Of a stretch of 64,000 nucleotides of DNA, positions 11,023 to 20,360 are shown piece after piece. The translations under genes were made by a program, and so were the position numbers. The stretch is from assembly GCA_003991915.1 (NCBI GenBank), contig RQTK01000095.1:170239-234238 (forward strand), given 5' to 3'. Positions within the stretch are counted from its first letter, which is position 1; each line of letters begins with the position of its first letter. The notes below the pieces were generated by a model. That model was not told the DNA's origin and searched no databases. It was given only the letters and a program-made list of their open reading frames with translations. This stretch comes from Elysia chlorotica. Its lineage: Eukaryota; Mollusca; Gastropoda; Plakobranchidae.

Positions 11023-14000
11023 ATGGGCAAGAATTTGATGGTCTCTCTTTGGCTTGCGACCTTAATGTGCTGTGCATGCAGTGAACACACAATCATTATG
11101 AGTAAGTTTATATTCTGAAATCTTTTGTGATGCTCTATCAGTTCAGTTATTTAACACACTCCTCTACTTCCTTATCAAGTTGAAGTTATATATTTTACTT
11201 TTACTGAACATACATTCCCCAAACCTATCATATACAGTGGACCTCCAATATAGCCAAATCAGTGGGTCAGTTTCAAAACTTTGTTACGTCAGAGTCTTCA
11301 TTACAGGCAAGGTCGTAATGAACATTAATAGTTTTCACTCTATAGGACTTCAATGTATAAAAGTTTAAAATTTTTTTGATGTCTTTCTCAACTATTGAAA
11401 GTTTTAAACAGCTTTGCCATGTCCCCAGGTATTTTTACCTCCTGCGTAAGCTAAAATTTGGCTTCAATCAGTAGGAATTGGCGTTAATTTTGAGTTTGAG
11501 TAAACATTTTCAAAAGAAGCTGTTGCTGCTTTAAAATGCGAGATCGGGCATAGACTTAAGTGAGATTACAAATTATCTTTAATTGTCAGTACTGTGTACC
11601 TCTTGTTTTATTTCCAGAGAAACCTATAGGCATATGTACGTGTACAACTTCACGCACGTAAATTATGAGCACTACCAAACTGAAAATGAACCCAAGTATC
11701 TGCACAATTCCAACCTAAATAAATGTACCAAGGGCCAAGAATCAATCTGTTATGGCAATGTGTGTGTGCTTGTGGGGTTTTGATCTGACCAGTCATGTTA
11801 ACCAAGTGTTAGCGCCAGCGTTGCAATCCAGATCTCTTTGGAGTAAAATAAAATACTAAATTCAACAAATAAAGACCAAATGCACCTTACCCTTGTAAAA
11901 TCTCCCTAGTTTTGTTAAACAACAAACTCATTCGTCTAATATAATTTTTAGTTTTTTACTTGTTTTTTTTTGTTTTGTTTTTTTAAAGATAAGATGGAAT
12001 AAAATAGAGACTAGATCTAGATGTAGGCCTACATTTTTTTTCTACTTTATTGTCAATATTAACCTGGATATAAAGGCCTATATACTCACCTGTTCATATT
12101 TTGTTTGCCTTGGGCACAATCTGGTTTTGCTTGTAGATTTGTTGTCAACGAAGATATCGTTGGCTGAAGTTTACAGTTTGAATTTCTTTTGGCCACACTG
12201 TAGATCTAGTGTGACTCAAAATTAAAGATCAGTCAGAATTCAAGGTTGGATATTTGCTACTTAAGTTGATTTGTGGAATCGAATTGCTGTTCGCAAGTGA
12301 AACATATTACATCTTTGTAAATGCTGACATTTTTTACTATCTCAACTGGCTCTCAAAACCTCTCCGTTTTTATGTTTAATTGTGTAGATTGTGTTTCTAA
12401 TTGTATTTTTCTTTTCTAAACTGAGAAAATATGAAGTGTTTTGATCGCCTTCCTCCATCTATTTTACCCTTGACCGCACACCAGCACCTCTTGCTCTAAC
12501 GATCTCTGCCATTTCCAGTGTCTTTTTACACTTTTCATATTCCCTAATAAAATATAAGTTGTTTGGCGAGTTGGCTATTTGAGAAGATAAATATTTTAGT
12601 TCCAGTTCCAACAGATATCTAGATTTCTTAAACTGTTCGCTTTCTTTGTGTTTGAGAAGTTCTACCATCAAGACTGTCATTTTTATTGTCTCTTAAGACC
12701 GAAGATTTATATTGATCCATGTGCTTTATAAAAACAAGCCTTTATGGATTAAAAATATGGATAAGAGGGAATCAGATATATAGGGCAAATGTTCAACAAT
12801 TAGCAGTGGAAAAGATAGTTGAGGTTAAAGAGCAAATTGGTAACCATGCAGGTATTTTCTTGACCATATGGCAGTGTGCTGCGTTATAAATCAAAACTGG
12901 AAGAACATCCTTCTTAATGCCACAATAACACTCAAAGTTTTGATAACCAATTTTATCTACATCTAGACGCTGATATCATTGACATCGCCAAAACATCCTT
13001 TCACTAAAAAAGAAGCAGTTAAGAGAAATGAATGTAAATAAAAAAAAAAGGGGCTACAATATGCGGAATAGACTTCTGGAAACGAAAATATGATGTTAAT
13101 ATCCTACCGTATTTCTGGGCGGACATATGGTCATGTCAAGAGGCTAGGCTAAGGTTTCTACGTTTTAAAATTTTGCAAAAGATCTATCCGACTAATATTC
13201 TTCTCCAGAATATGAAGATCAAGGAAACGAATAAATGCAAATTCTGTGGAGTGCATGATTTCATTCAGCATTTCTTTTTTCATTGTGGAAGGCTTAAGGC
13301 TTTTTGGATGTTTGTCTCCAGTTGTTTTCAAACATATACCGGGCTTAAATTGACGTGAATGAAAAGGTTGCACTTTTTGGTATCCTCAGCGATAACAGAG
13401 TCCTTATAAACATTCCAAAAATAACAATTGAAATAAACATGATCATTCTTATCACGAAAATGTGCATATGTAAATTGAGATATGGAAAAATTCATGATCT
13501 AAAATTAACTTTCAAACTTGAAACTAGCATAAGGAACAAATGGCTAGACAACTAGAAAAATTCCCATTTGCTGGGATAGTGAGATAAAATATCAATGTTG
13601 TTGTTATTATTATTGTTACTATTGTTATCAATCCTTTTGATAGTAGTTATTGTTTCTGTATCCATAATCTATTTCTTCATGGCTTTTGTTAAAAATTGTT
13701 AATGAAATAACTAAAATGCTCATAAAAAAGGCTATGAGGAAAGGAAAAAAAACAGGCAAAGAATTGCAAAGGCTATTAAATTATGGGAGACGAAGATATA
13801 ACTAAAATAAACAAAATATTCAAATTTTTCCTGAAATCATATACACAAACAAAAAAAGGGAATGGTTGAGGGCTATTCAGTAGTAGTTCTCAAGATTCAC
13901 TCTAAAAGAAATGTTGAATCAACGACCTATTCCAAGATCCGGACAACAGCCCCGAGTAATGCTGTTTAAAAAATAAAAATATGGAGAAGAAAAAAGGAAA

Positions 14001-17000
14001 AATAGGATAGAAACAAAACAAAAAACCAACCAAATGCAAAACTTTTAATCCAGCTATTTACCTTCCTTTAAAATTAAATTAGTGAACTATTTTATAGTAA
14101 TATGAATCATGTTTTTCCCCTCTTAACCTTAAAATAAAAATGAAGGGTAAAAATAAATTTTATTTCGATGATCTTTCATATAACATGATATTAACTCATG
14201 ATCCATGTGCCACACTGCCTAGTTATTAAACGTCTTCATTACGGACAAGCTTTCGTTGAGTCCATTGTTTTTATATGTGAGGTCCACTGTAACTTTTTTG
14301 CCATCATATTTGAAACAATTGTTTTTTATTGTTCACTTCCAGAATGGCCAACCCCCAAAAGATGTAGAAGCCTTGTGAAAACTGTTTTCTGGATCTCTAA
14401 GGATAGGAGTGCAGTCGTTCTGGGCAAAAGTGATGATCCAATACAAAACTGTGAATTGACATTTGGTCTAGAATCAAGCCCAAAGCATGAAAAAGCTAGG
14501 CTGAGAGTTGAATATGAGGTTTTTTATATCCATGACTGTGGAGTTGAAGTCCAGATCAACGAGTCTTCTGATAGCACATTCCTACATCCAGACGGCAATC
14601 ACTTAATGGTCAGTTCTTCATTTAGAAATTTGTTTCAAATAGTGAAACTTTGATATGGGCGCTTACCTTCTTAAAACTCATAGACAGGTAATAAAAAAAT
14701 AATGTAAGGTGCAACGATTGGTCCTAAAAATGTTCATCTTAACTTTGAAAAATGACAAAGGATTGAGTAGATAAAAACACTACCATACTAAAATTGGTTT
14801 GGTTCACTAAGATTTCAAAGAATTCGTCAAAATATATAGAATGTGAAGTATTTATGTGAAATGAGTATCCAAGTAACACTTGATTTATACAATTTTTATA
14901 AAGTCTTTGTGATCAAAATAATCAAGGTGCATCACACATAATATATGTTTATGATTTCACTCCTTTTTTTGAGTCAAACAAAGACAGTGACCACTGGATT
15001 TTGTAGGCTAAAAGACTATGTGTGAATTTTATCACGCAACCACGTTCAATGGCTAAACATCATTGTGGCAAGATGGATAGTTTTTTTTTCCACACTGATG
15101 CTTCTGGATTAAAACCAGTTCATTAAAATGATAATTTTTTAGGCTTGATTTTATTCTTTACATCTGAAAACTAGGTGAATCAAACAGAATCCCTTGTTGT
15201 TCAAATCTTGTTTCATAAACTTTATGCACATCTTTTTAAACATGTTTTCAGTTCTTAAGTTGCTATTTTACTTGTTTTTACCTGTCAGTCTTTTACGTAG
15301 ATTGTATAATTCAATTCCATTTACACTAGTTATTAAATCTTTCATCTGTCTGTGCATAATTAGTATCGGTTTTAAGTGGTAGCGCTTTTGTTTACCTATG
15401 ACTCTCGTGATAGTCTGTTTTTTTCCATGAGATAAGGTTTCAATTTTAATTCATTAATTTTTGTTCACTTATGGTTGCATACTATTACACAGCTTTACAG
15501 TGTTGCATTTTATATCATTTTTATTATATTCTTTCTGATAATGAGTATATGCTGCACACTATTTACGTCTACATTTCTTCTTATGTATATTGTTTGGTTA
15601 AGATTTAACTTTTAATATTTAATTTTTAATTGCATGCTGCTTGATATGATGTATGCGTATTTAGTGTATCCACTGTAAAGCGCTTTGAGATTTTTAAAAA
15701 TATTCTGAAAATGGAAAGCGCTAAATAAATGTTTTTTATTATTATTATTATTACATTTATTATTACTTTGTGTTTAATTTTTACGTTTAATCAGTGACTG
15801 TAGAATAGGCGTTAAGAATGCCAAAACATTATTTTGTTTATTATGTTTTTCATAACTCATCCCTCATGTATTTTCTCTCCTTGAAGATAAAGTCAAACTG
15901 CAATACAAGAAAGCCAGGAGTCCTCTATGCCCAGCCCAAAAACTTTGTCCGCATTTGGTGGTACAAGAAAGACAGACTTCTTGAGGCTTACAATTTTCGT
16001 CTTAACATATCGATGATTGGTAAGGTTTGAGAATACCCTGCAGTGTCTGAATTTTTTCGCATTGCATGATTTTAGGCCTAGGTCTATACCTTGTGAACGC
16101 ACTATTTTGGGGAATTTTCGAAAAAATTTAAAAGGGAAAGGTTTTGATTTTATGATTTCAAAATTGAAGGTGTGCAGATCAATACAAAGAGGTGCTAACA
16201 CAAGAGCATATCAATGCACATGACATGTGTGCGACATGTTGAGAAAGGTTGATACAGCTGTGATGGTATGAATAGATTATTGTTGAAAGCTCCTGTGTTG
16301 TTATTTTTTTAATTGTGCTTGATTGCGGTTTGGAACTGGTACTTTTGTTTCAGTTTTGTCATAGATTCTCGTAAGCCATGTCGGTTCACCATAGTTTTCA
16401 AACAAGAAAGGAAAAAAAAAAACATAAATATTTCAATATCTGTTTTGTGTAGCCTTTTTTTTAAAAACATTTTTAGCCAAGTTTTTTTTATTTTTTTTTA
16501 ATTTCTTTTGTTCAGATGTGGCCCACTCCACTCTATTATGTTTGTTTGTTTTTTTATTTCTGTTACAGCTATAACATTGACTTTGACTTTGATTCTTGTC
16601 TTCCTTTATTGGAGTTTTTTTTTTTTTATGTCAGTATAAAGTGACCAGCCAAGTCGTGAGTATCCCAGTTGGGGTCTCGTCGCCTAACACAATCCTCCAT
16701 AACAACCCTGAAGATGTTTAAACTTAATCTTGGAGATAGGTTTGCTTTCTTCATGCTGTGATTAATCTTATCTCAAGTCTTTTTGAGTTGTACCCATGGA
16801 AAGACAATCCCACTCCCACCTTAAAATATTTTAATTACTTTAATATGGAGAGGGAGGTATAGTACCTTATGATAGGAGACATGGCCTAAAATCGGTTCCC
16901 ACGTCTTAAAAAAAAAAAGCAACTCTGCTTATCCAGTAACACGCTGTCTGAGTTACGTCAAATGTCTATTCAACCAAGGGAAGCAACCTATTGTAATATT

Positions 17001-17950
17001 ATAACATTAGGAGTTATGTCCCATTTTTCGTGAATTATTTTTCCTCTCACAAAAAAAAAATTACTGTATATATGTACATACAGGGTATATATAAAATATT
17101 GCTTTTAATGTGCTCTGTTGTAACGGCACTATGAAAGTCGTCCTGTTTGTGCCGTTATATCAAAGTTTTACTGTATTAGTTTGTGTGTGTTAATATCATT
17201 TTTTTCTCTTCTCAACTTTGCACTGATATGGTCTGTTTTATTCTTTATTGGTTTGTGTGTGTTAATATTTCAATTTTAAACCATTCTTCTTGACCATGCC
17301 GGCAGACGGGCTCCCGGTGGTCGGCCCAGCCTTCTCCACCCTGGTGATCGTGGGTCTCGTCACGTTCCTGCTTGTGTGTCTGGCGGCCACGCTGTTCTTC
17401 AAGTACCTGTCCCACGTGTCACAGAGCTGGCACGAGCGTAGCGTGGAGACAGCCATGGACCGCGCCATCTGTCTGTATAACTCGCAAGAGCCTCTGCCCG
17501 AGGAGCCAGACCATGTATGCCTGCAGCCTGGGCTCAGGGGAGGTAACTACTCGTTCTTGACAAGCCATTGTTTTTTTTGCAAACATTGTTTTTTTACCTT
17601 GCTTTTCTGAGTACACTTTGACTAGAAGTCTAAACTAAGAAATTGAAATTTTGATTCTGATAACTTAAACTTAAAACCCCTTCATACTTTGGTTGGGACG
17701 AAAATGTTACTTTTAAATTTCAAAATATTGACTTGTACCCGTTAAAAATATGAATACATCACAGGCAGTTTGAGATGTAGTTTATTGAGTACTTTTTGTG
17801 AAAATGTTTGTGTTAAGATATTGTCATGTCCTCTAGCTCAATGCAGTAGTACATGAGCTCTCTGAAAGCCTAGCTAGTTTTGACTTACGATTACAATTTC
17901 ATGCCTCTTCCTAGAGCGGCGGCAACCGGCGAGATTACGGCCTCGAGAGC
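11023..17950 (+). CDS. CUB-like type I transmembrane protein
   Basis: Seen: exon 1 (11023-11101) encodes a signal peptide, MGKNLMVSLWLATLMCCACS. Exon 2 (14343-14608) and exon 3 (15887-16019) carry four CUB-spaced cysteines (KRC, QNC, HDC, SNC), with the segment HDCGVEVQINESS. Exon 4 (17306-17514) holds a transmembrane helix, about STLVIVGLVTFLLVCLAA, then a cytosolic stretch with FKYLSHVSQSWHERS. Intron phases 1, 0, 1 agree throughout. A GTATGC donor at 17515 keeps phase 0 into a tail exon at 17915 (SGGNRRDYGLESQR); an alternative donor at 17543 shifts the phase. The tail exon runs straight into bacterial-type DNA near 17950, so the natural C-terminus is not visible. Inference: a cell-surface receptor-like protein with an unknown ligand, paralogous to the gene at 1-2192. 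Confidence 0.72.
11235..14289. mobile_element. Candidate pogo/mariner-like terminal repeats enclosing a LINE
   Basis: The left end is CAGTGGACCTCC preceded by TA. The right end is TGAGGTCCACTG followed by TA, whose reverse complement is CAGTGGACCTCA. Both ends also contain TCTTCATTAC-type sequence. The layout fits one non-autonomous Tc1/mariner or pogo-type element later split by other insertions, or two separate relics. No transposase is seen. Confidence 0.4.
12459..13560. mobile_element. L1/Tx1-like LINE fossil with inverted 5' part
   Basis: The plus strand (about 12715-13560) carries decayed ORF2 C-terminal sequence: a zinc-binding segment (KETNKCKFCGVHDF, FFHCGRLKAFW) and a downstream stretch ending NKWLDN. 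The minus strand (12680-12459) carries the part normally just upstream of the reverse transcriptase, with YLSSQIANSPNNLYFIREYE and ARGAGVRSRVK. The 5' piece is thus inverted relative to the 3' piece, with a junction near 12700-12720. This is the outcome expected of twin priming. Many stops show it is old and inactive. Confidence 0.65.
14609..15886. other. Intron 2 of the plus-strand CUB-like gene
   Basis: AT-rich, with no exon seen. It includes a retroposon 3' tail at 15670-15765. Confidence 0.5.
15670..15765 (+). mobile_element. SINE/LINE 3' tail (GTAAAGCGCTTTGAG...ATTATT)
   Basis: The pattern GTAAAGCGCTTTGAG, then GAAAGCGCTAAATAAATG and an (ATT)n tail is a common animal LINE/SINE 3' end. 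How far the element extends upstream is unclear. Confidence 0.6.
16020..17305. other. Intron 3 of the plus-strand CUB-like gene
   Basis: The donor is GTAAGG and the acceptor is GCCGGCAG. Homopolymer T tracts are frequent. Near 17110-17180 a piece reading AACGGCAC...GTGCCGTTATATC and ending TTTTACTGTA looks like a small transposon end. Nothing else is recognised. Confidence 0.45.
17915..17950 (+). CDS. Cytosolic-tail exon of the CUB-like gene, interrupted
   Basis: A CCTCTTCCTAG acceptor opens a GC-rich stretch encoding SGGNRRDYGLESQR in phase 0. No donor or host stop codon follows. Within about 10 bases the sequence becomes the AT-rich 3' end of a bacterial gene on the other strand. The exon call rests on splice-phase agreement and composition only. 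Confidence 0.45.
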
Positions 17951-17959
17951 CAGAGATTG

Positions 17960-19051
17960 CTAATAGCTTTGTTGTTTTCTATTTCGATGATTTCTAAACA
18001 TGTTTACACCCGACATAAATAGCAAGCCTAATGGTATTGCAAAAAATATACCCCACAGGCCAAATATACCACCGAACACCAGAATTGATGCAACTACACC
18101 AACTGGATGCATGTTTAATACTTCTGAGAATAATAATGGAACCAAAAGATTACCATCTAATGCTTGTATGATAAAGAATACCAATAACATCCAAACTAGA
18201 TTAATACTCAAACCATATTGCAATATACCAACCATCACAACAGGTATTGTAATAATAACCATACCAACATAAGGTATAATCACGGATAAGCCAACACCAA
18301 GAGCAAGCAGTACTGAATAATTAAGATCAAAGTATACAAAGCCAATATATGTAACAATTGACACTATAATAAATTCTATTGCTTTTCCTCTAACATAATC
18401 AGAAAGTTTTGGCTTTAGGTCATTCCAAACAAAGTATAGAGCTCCATCTTGTTCTGGTAAAAAAGATTTGAACCAATTGATAATTTGTATTTTATCTTTT
18501 AAAAAATAAAAGACCATTAATGGAACTAAAAACAGATAAATTAAAGCAGAAAACAATAAAGGTATCGTTGTTGCTGTATTTTGAATAAGATATGAACCTA
18601 TACTCGAGCTTACCTTTTGCCAATCAATAGTATTAAACCAACTAACTATAGCATCTATTCTACTTTCTGTTAAATATGTAGGGTATTGCTTAGATAATCC
18701 TTCTAAATTATCTTTTAATGTTGATAATGTATTTGATGCTTGTTTTACAAAATCAATCATCTGGTTGACTATAATAGGAAACAAGATAAAGATGACAGAA
18801 AATAGTATTATCATAAAAAGCACAAATACGACATAGACTAATATTCGTCTACTAATTTTAGTATACTTCTCTAAAATATCAATTAGTGTATCTAACAAGT
18901 ATGAAATAACTAATGCCGCTAGTATAGGTGCAATATAATCACCTAATGATGTCAGCATTAAATAAAAAAATAATATTATTCCTATAAAAACTATAGGTTC
19001 ATTATTACGATACCTTTTCTGATACCATAATTTAAGAGTTCTAAAAAACAT
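17960..19051 (-). CDS. perM: PerM/AI-2E family permease, bacterial type
   Basis: Seen: one uninterrupted 363-codon frame from ATG (19051) to TAG, without introns and clearly AT-richer than nearby host exons. It has about eight hydrophobic helices. Diagnostic stretches are LVPLMVFYFLKDK, YVRGKAIEFIIVSIVTYIGF, IIPYVGMVIITIPVV, QALDGNLLVPLLFSEVLNMHP and GLWGIFFAIPLGLL. Known: these align along the whole length with gammaproteobacterial PerM (E. coli PerM is of similar size), a member of the AI-2E transporter family (Pfam PF01594), polytopic inner-membrane exporters whose substrates are poorly defined. The start is chosen by the family N-terminus (WYQKRYRNNEP). A TATACT hexamer lies about 30 bases upstream; there is no strong ribosome site. 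Inference: DNA of an AT-rich gammaproteobacterium, present through horizontal transfer, symbiont contamination or a chimeric assembly. Confidence 0.93.
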   Translation of the reverse strand: MFFRTLKLWYQKRYRNNEPIVFIGIILFFYLMLTSLGDYIAPILAALVISYLLDTLIDILEKYTKISRRILVYVVFVLFMIILFSVIFILFPIIVNQMIDFVKQASNTLSTLKDNLEGLSKQYPTYLTESRIDAIVSWFNTIDWQKVSSSIGSYLIQNTATTIPLLFSALIYLFLVPLMVFYFLKDKIQIINWFKSFLPEQDGALYFVWNDLKPKLSDYVRGKAIEFIIVSIVTYIGFVYFDLNYSVLLALGVGLSVIIPYVGMVIITIPVVMVGILQYGLSINLVWMLLVFFIIQALDGNLLVPLLFSEVLNMHPVGVVASILVFGGIFGLWGIFFAIPLGLLFMSGVNMFRNHRNRKQQSY

Positions 19052-19141
19052 AGATTATTTGCTATTTGACAGTATATTAAGATAATAGTATTTTATCAGT
19101 TTTAGTTTTTGTTTTTAGTTTGTTCTGTTCTTTCATACTTA
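19052..19141. other. Right-hand junction between bacterial-type and host DNA
   Basis: Upstream of perM the sequence stays AT-rich. At about 19100-19141 it becomes a pyrimidine-rich tract ending TTTCATACTTAG, then a GC-richer stretch beginning CATGGTGCCTCTGCCGGTG. The tract looks like a host splice acceptor, so the bacterial segment probably ends somewhere in 19060-19115. Confidence 0.45.
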
Positions 19142-19210
19142 GCATGGTGCCTCTGCCGGTGACTGGCAGTAGTGGAGACAATTGGTTTGGATGTCTTCCT
19201 TGTTCAAGAG
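19142..19210 (+). CDS. Possible downstream terminal exon of the CUB-like gene
   Basis: After a good acceptor-like tract the plus strand has coding-like composition. One phase reads MVPLPVTGSSGDNWFGCLP with a stop near 19232; another stops after a few codons. It could be the displaced last exon of the interrupted CUB-like gene. No upstream donor is visible to prove the frame. Confidence 0.2.
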
Positions 19211-19916
19211 AAATTTGGTTATAGAAAATTTCAATACCAAACAATTTTCCATCGTGTGAATGCATGTATTTTCATTGTAAATATAGAGTAGGAAAGTGTT
19301 GTTATGCACGTCAAAAAGTTGCTTTTCACGAAGAATGTGACTATCTATGAATAAAACTCGCTTAATTTCTGTGAGGCAATCACTCAAATGTTTGTGCAAC
19401 ATTTGCTCAATATACAAACCACATTTGTGCAAAGGACATACCGTGTATTTGTGTTACTGGAGTTCCACAATACTGCTGTTGTGGAAGTTTTAATGTTGTG
19501 AAGGATTAGTGAGCAGTAAAGTGTACAACTCTAAATCTGTTGGGTAGAGATAAGAACCACAAAAGTCTATCCCTGCACAGGTGAAGTCTGTGATGTTAAT
19601 CAATCAAGACAGCTTTTATAGTGGTAGTGCATGCATGTAAGATCAAAATATGTCTTTTCCTAACAAGAACGTCTATTGAATGAGCCCATAGCTGTGTCAG
19701 CCATTTCCTTGGAGACAGTTGGCAGTGCAAGCCCACCCTGGACCCCCATAGATCCTCGTTAAGCCTGGTGTATCTTGTCAAACTGTCAAAATGGGACTTT
19801 AAAAAATAATGTGTGAGACCATCTATGTTTGATTATAAGGAAGTTATGTCATTATAAATTACATTTTTTTCTTATTTCTGACACTCTTTTCTTCCAGTTT
19901 CAAAAATGAATAGAAG

Positions 19917-20360
19917 TGACATAACATTTATTTGAAGATGACATTTTTAGCAATATACGGCGCCAGATATATACCTGCAGCTATTTAAAATTAAATAAGT
20001 TTCATTGTGATCAACTGCACGAAAGAAAGTAGTAACTGTCGTCTTCTTTATTCCTCCCACACGATTACTAATAAACAATAATAAAAAGCAGAAACAAACA
20101 GGATTGTGAAATCAACCAACTTCCCAGTGCAATAGATATACATGTAATATATATATATAATATATATATAGTTTTATGAACTTATCAATAGAGATAATGG
20201 AAAAAAATATCAACGATAACAGCGCAACACTCAAGTTAGTTAACCCGGTGAACAGTCGTGCTCCAGCCCATTTTTTTCACACCCAGTCACCCATGCCAGA
20301 CCCAAACTGGCCATCTGACCGTCGGGAGGCCTTCAAAGCGCCACCGGGTTTAATATCACT
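19917..20360 (-). repeat. Dispersed repeat, copy B (inverted relative to 7608-8190)
   Basis: The reverse complement of 7608-8190 without that copy's 180 bp extra segment. A TATA-rich run at 20145-20170 corresponds to TATATATATCTA in copy A. Confidence 0.7.

Larger units (their letters stand above)
11102..14342. other. Intron 1 of the plus-strand CUB-like gene
   Basis: The donor is GTAAGT at 11102 and the acceptor is TTCCAG at 14342. It contains a facing pair of 11-12 bp inverted repeats with TA flanks (11235 and 14289) and an L1/Tx1-like LINE fossil. Confidence 0.6.

Noticed and set aside
18000-18272. 90-codon plus-strand open frame
   Set aside because: It is the antisense shadow of the perM gene.
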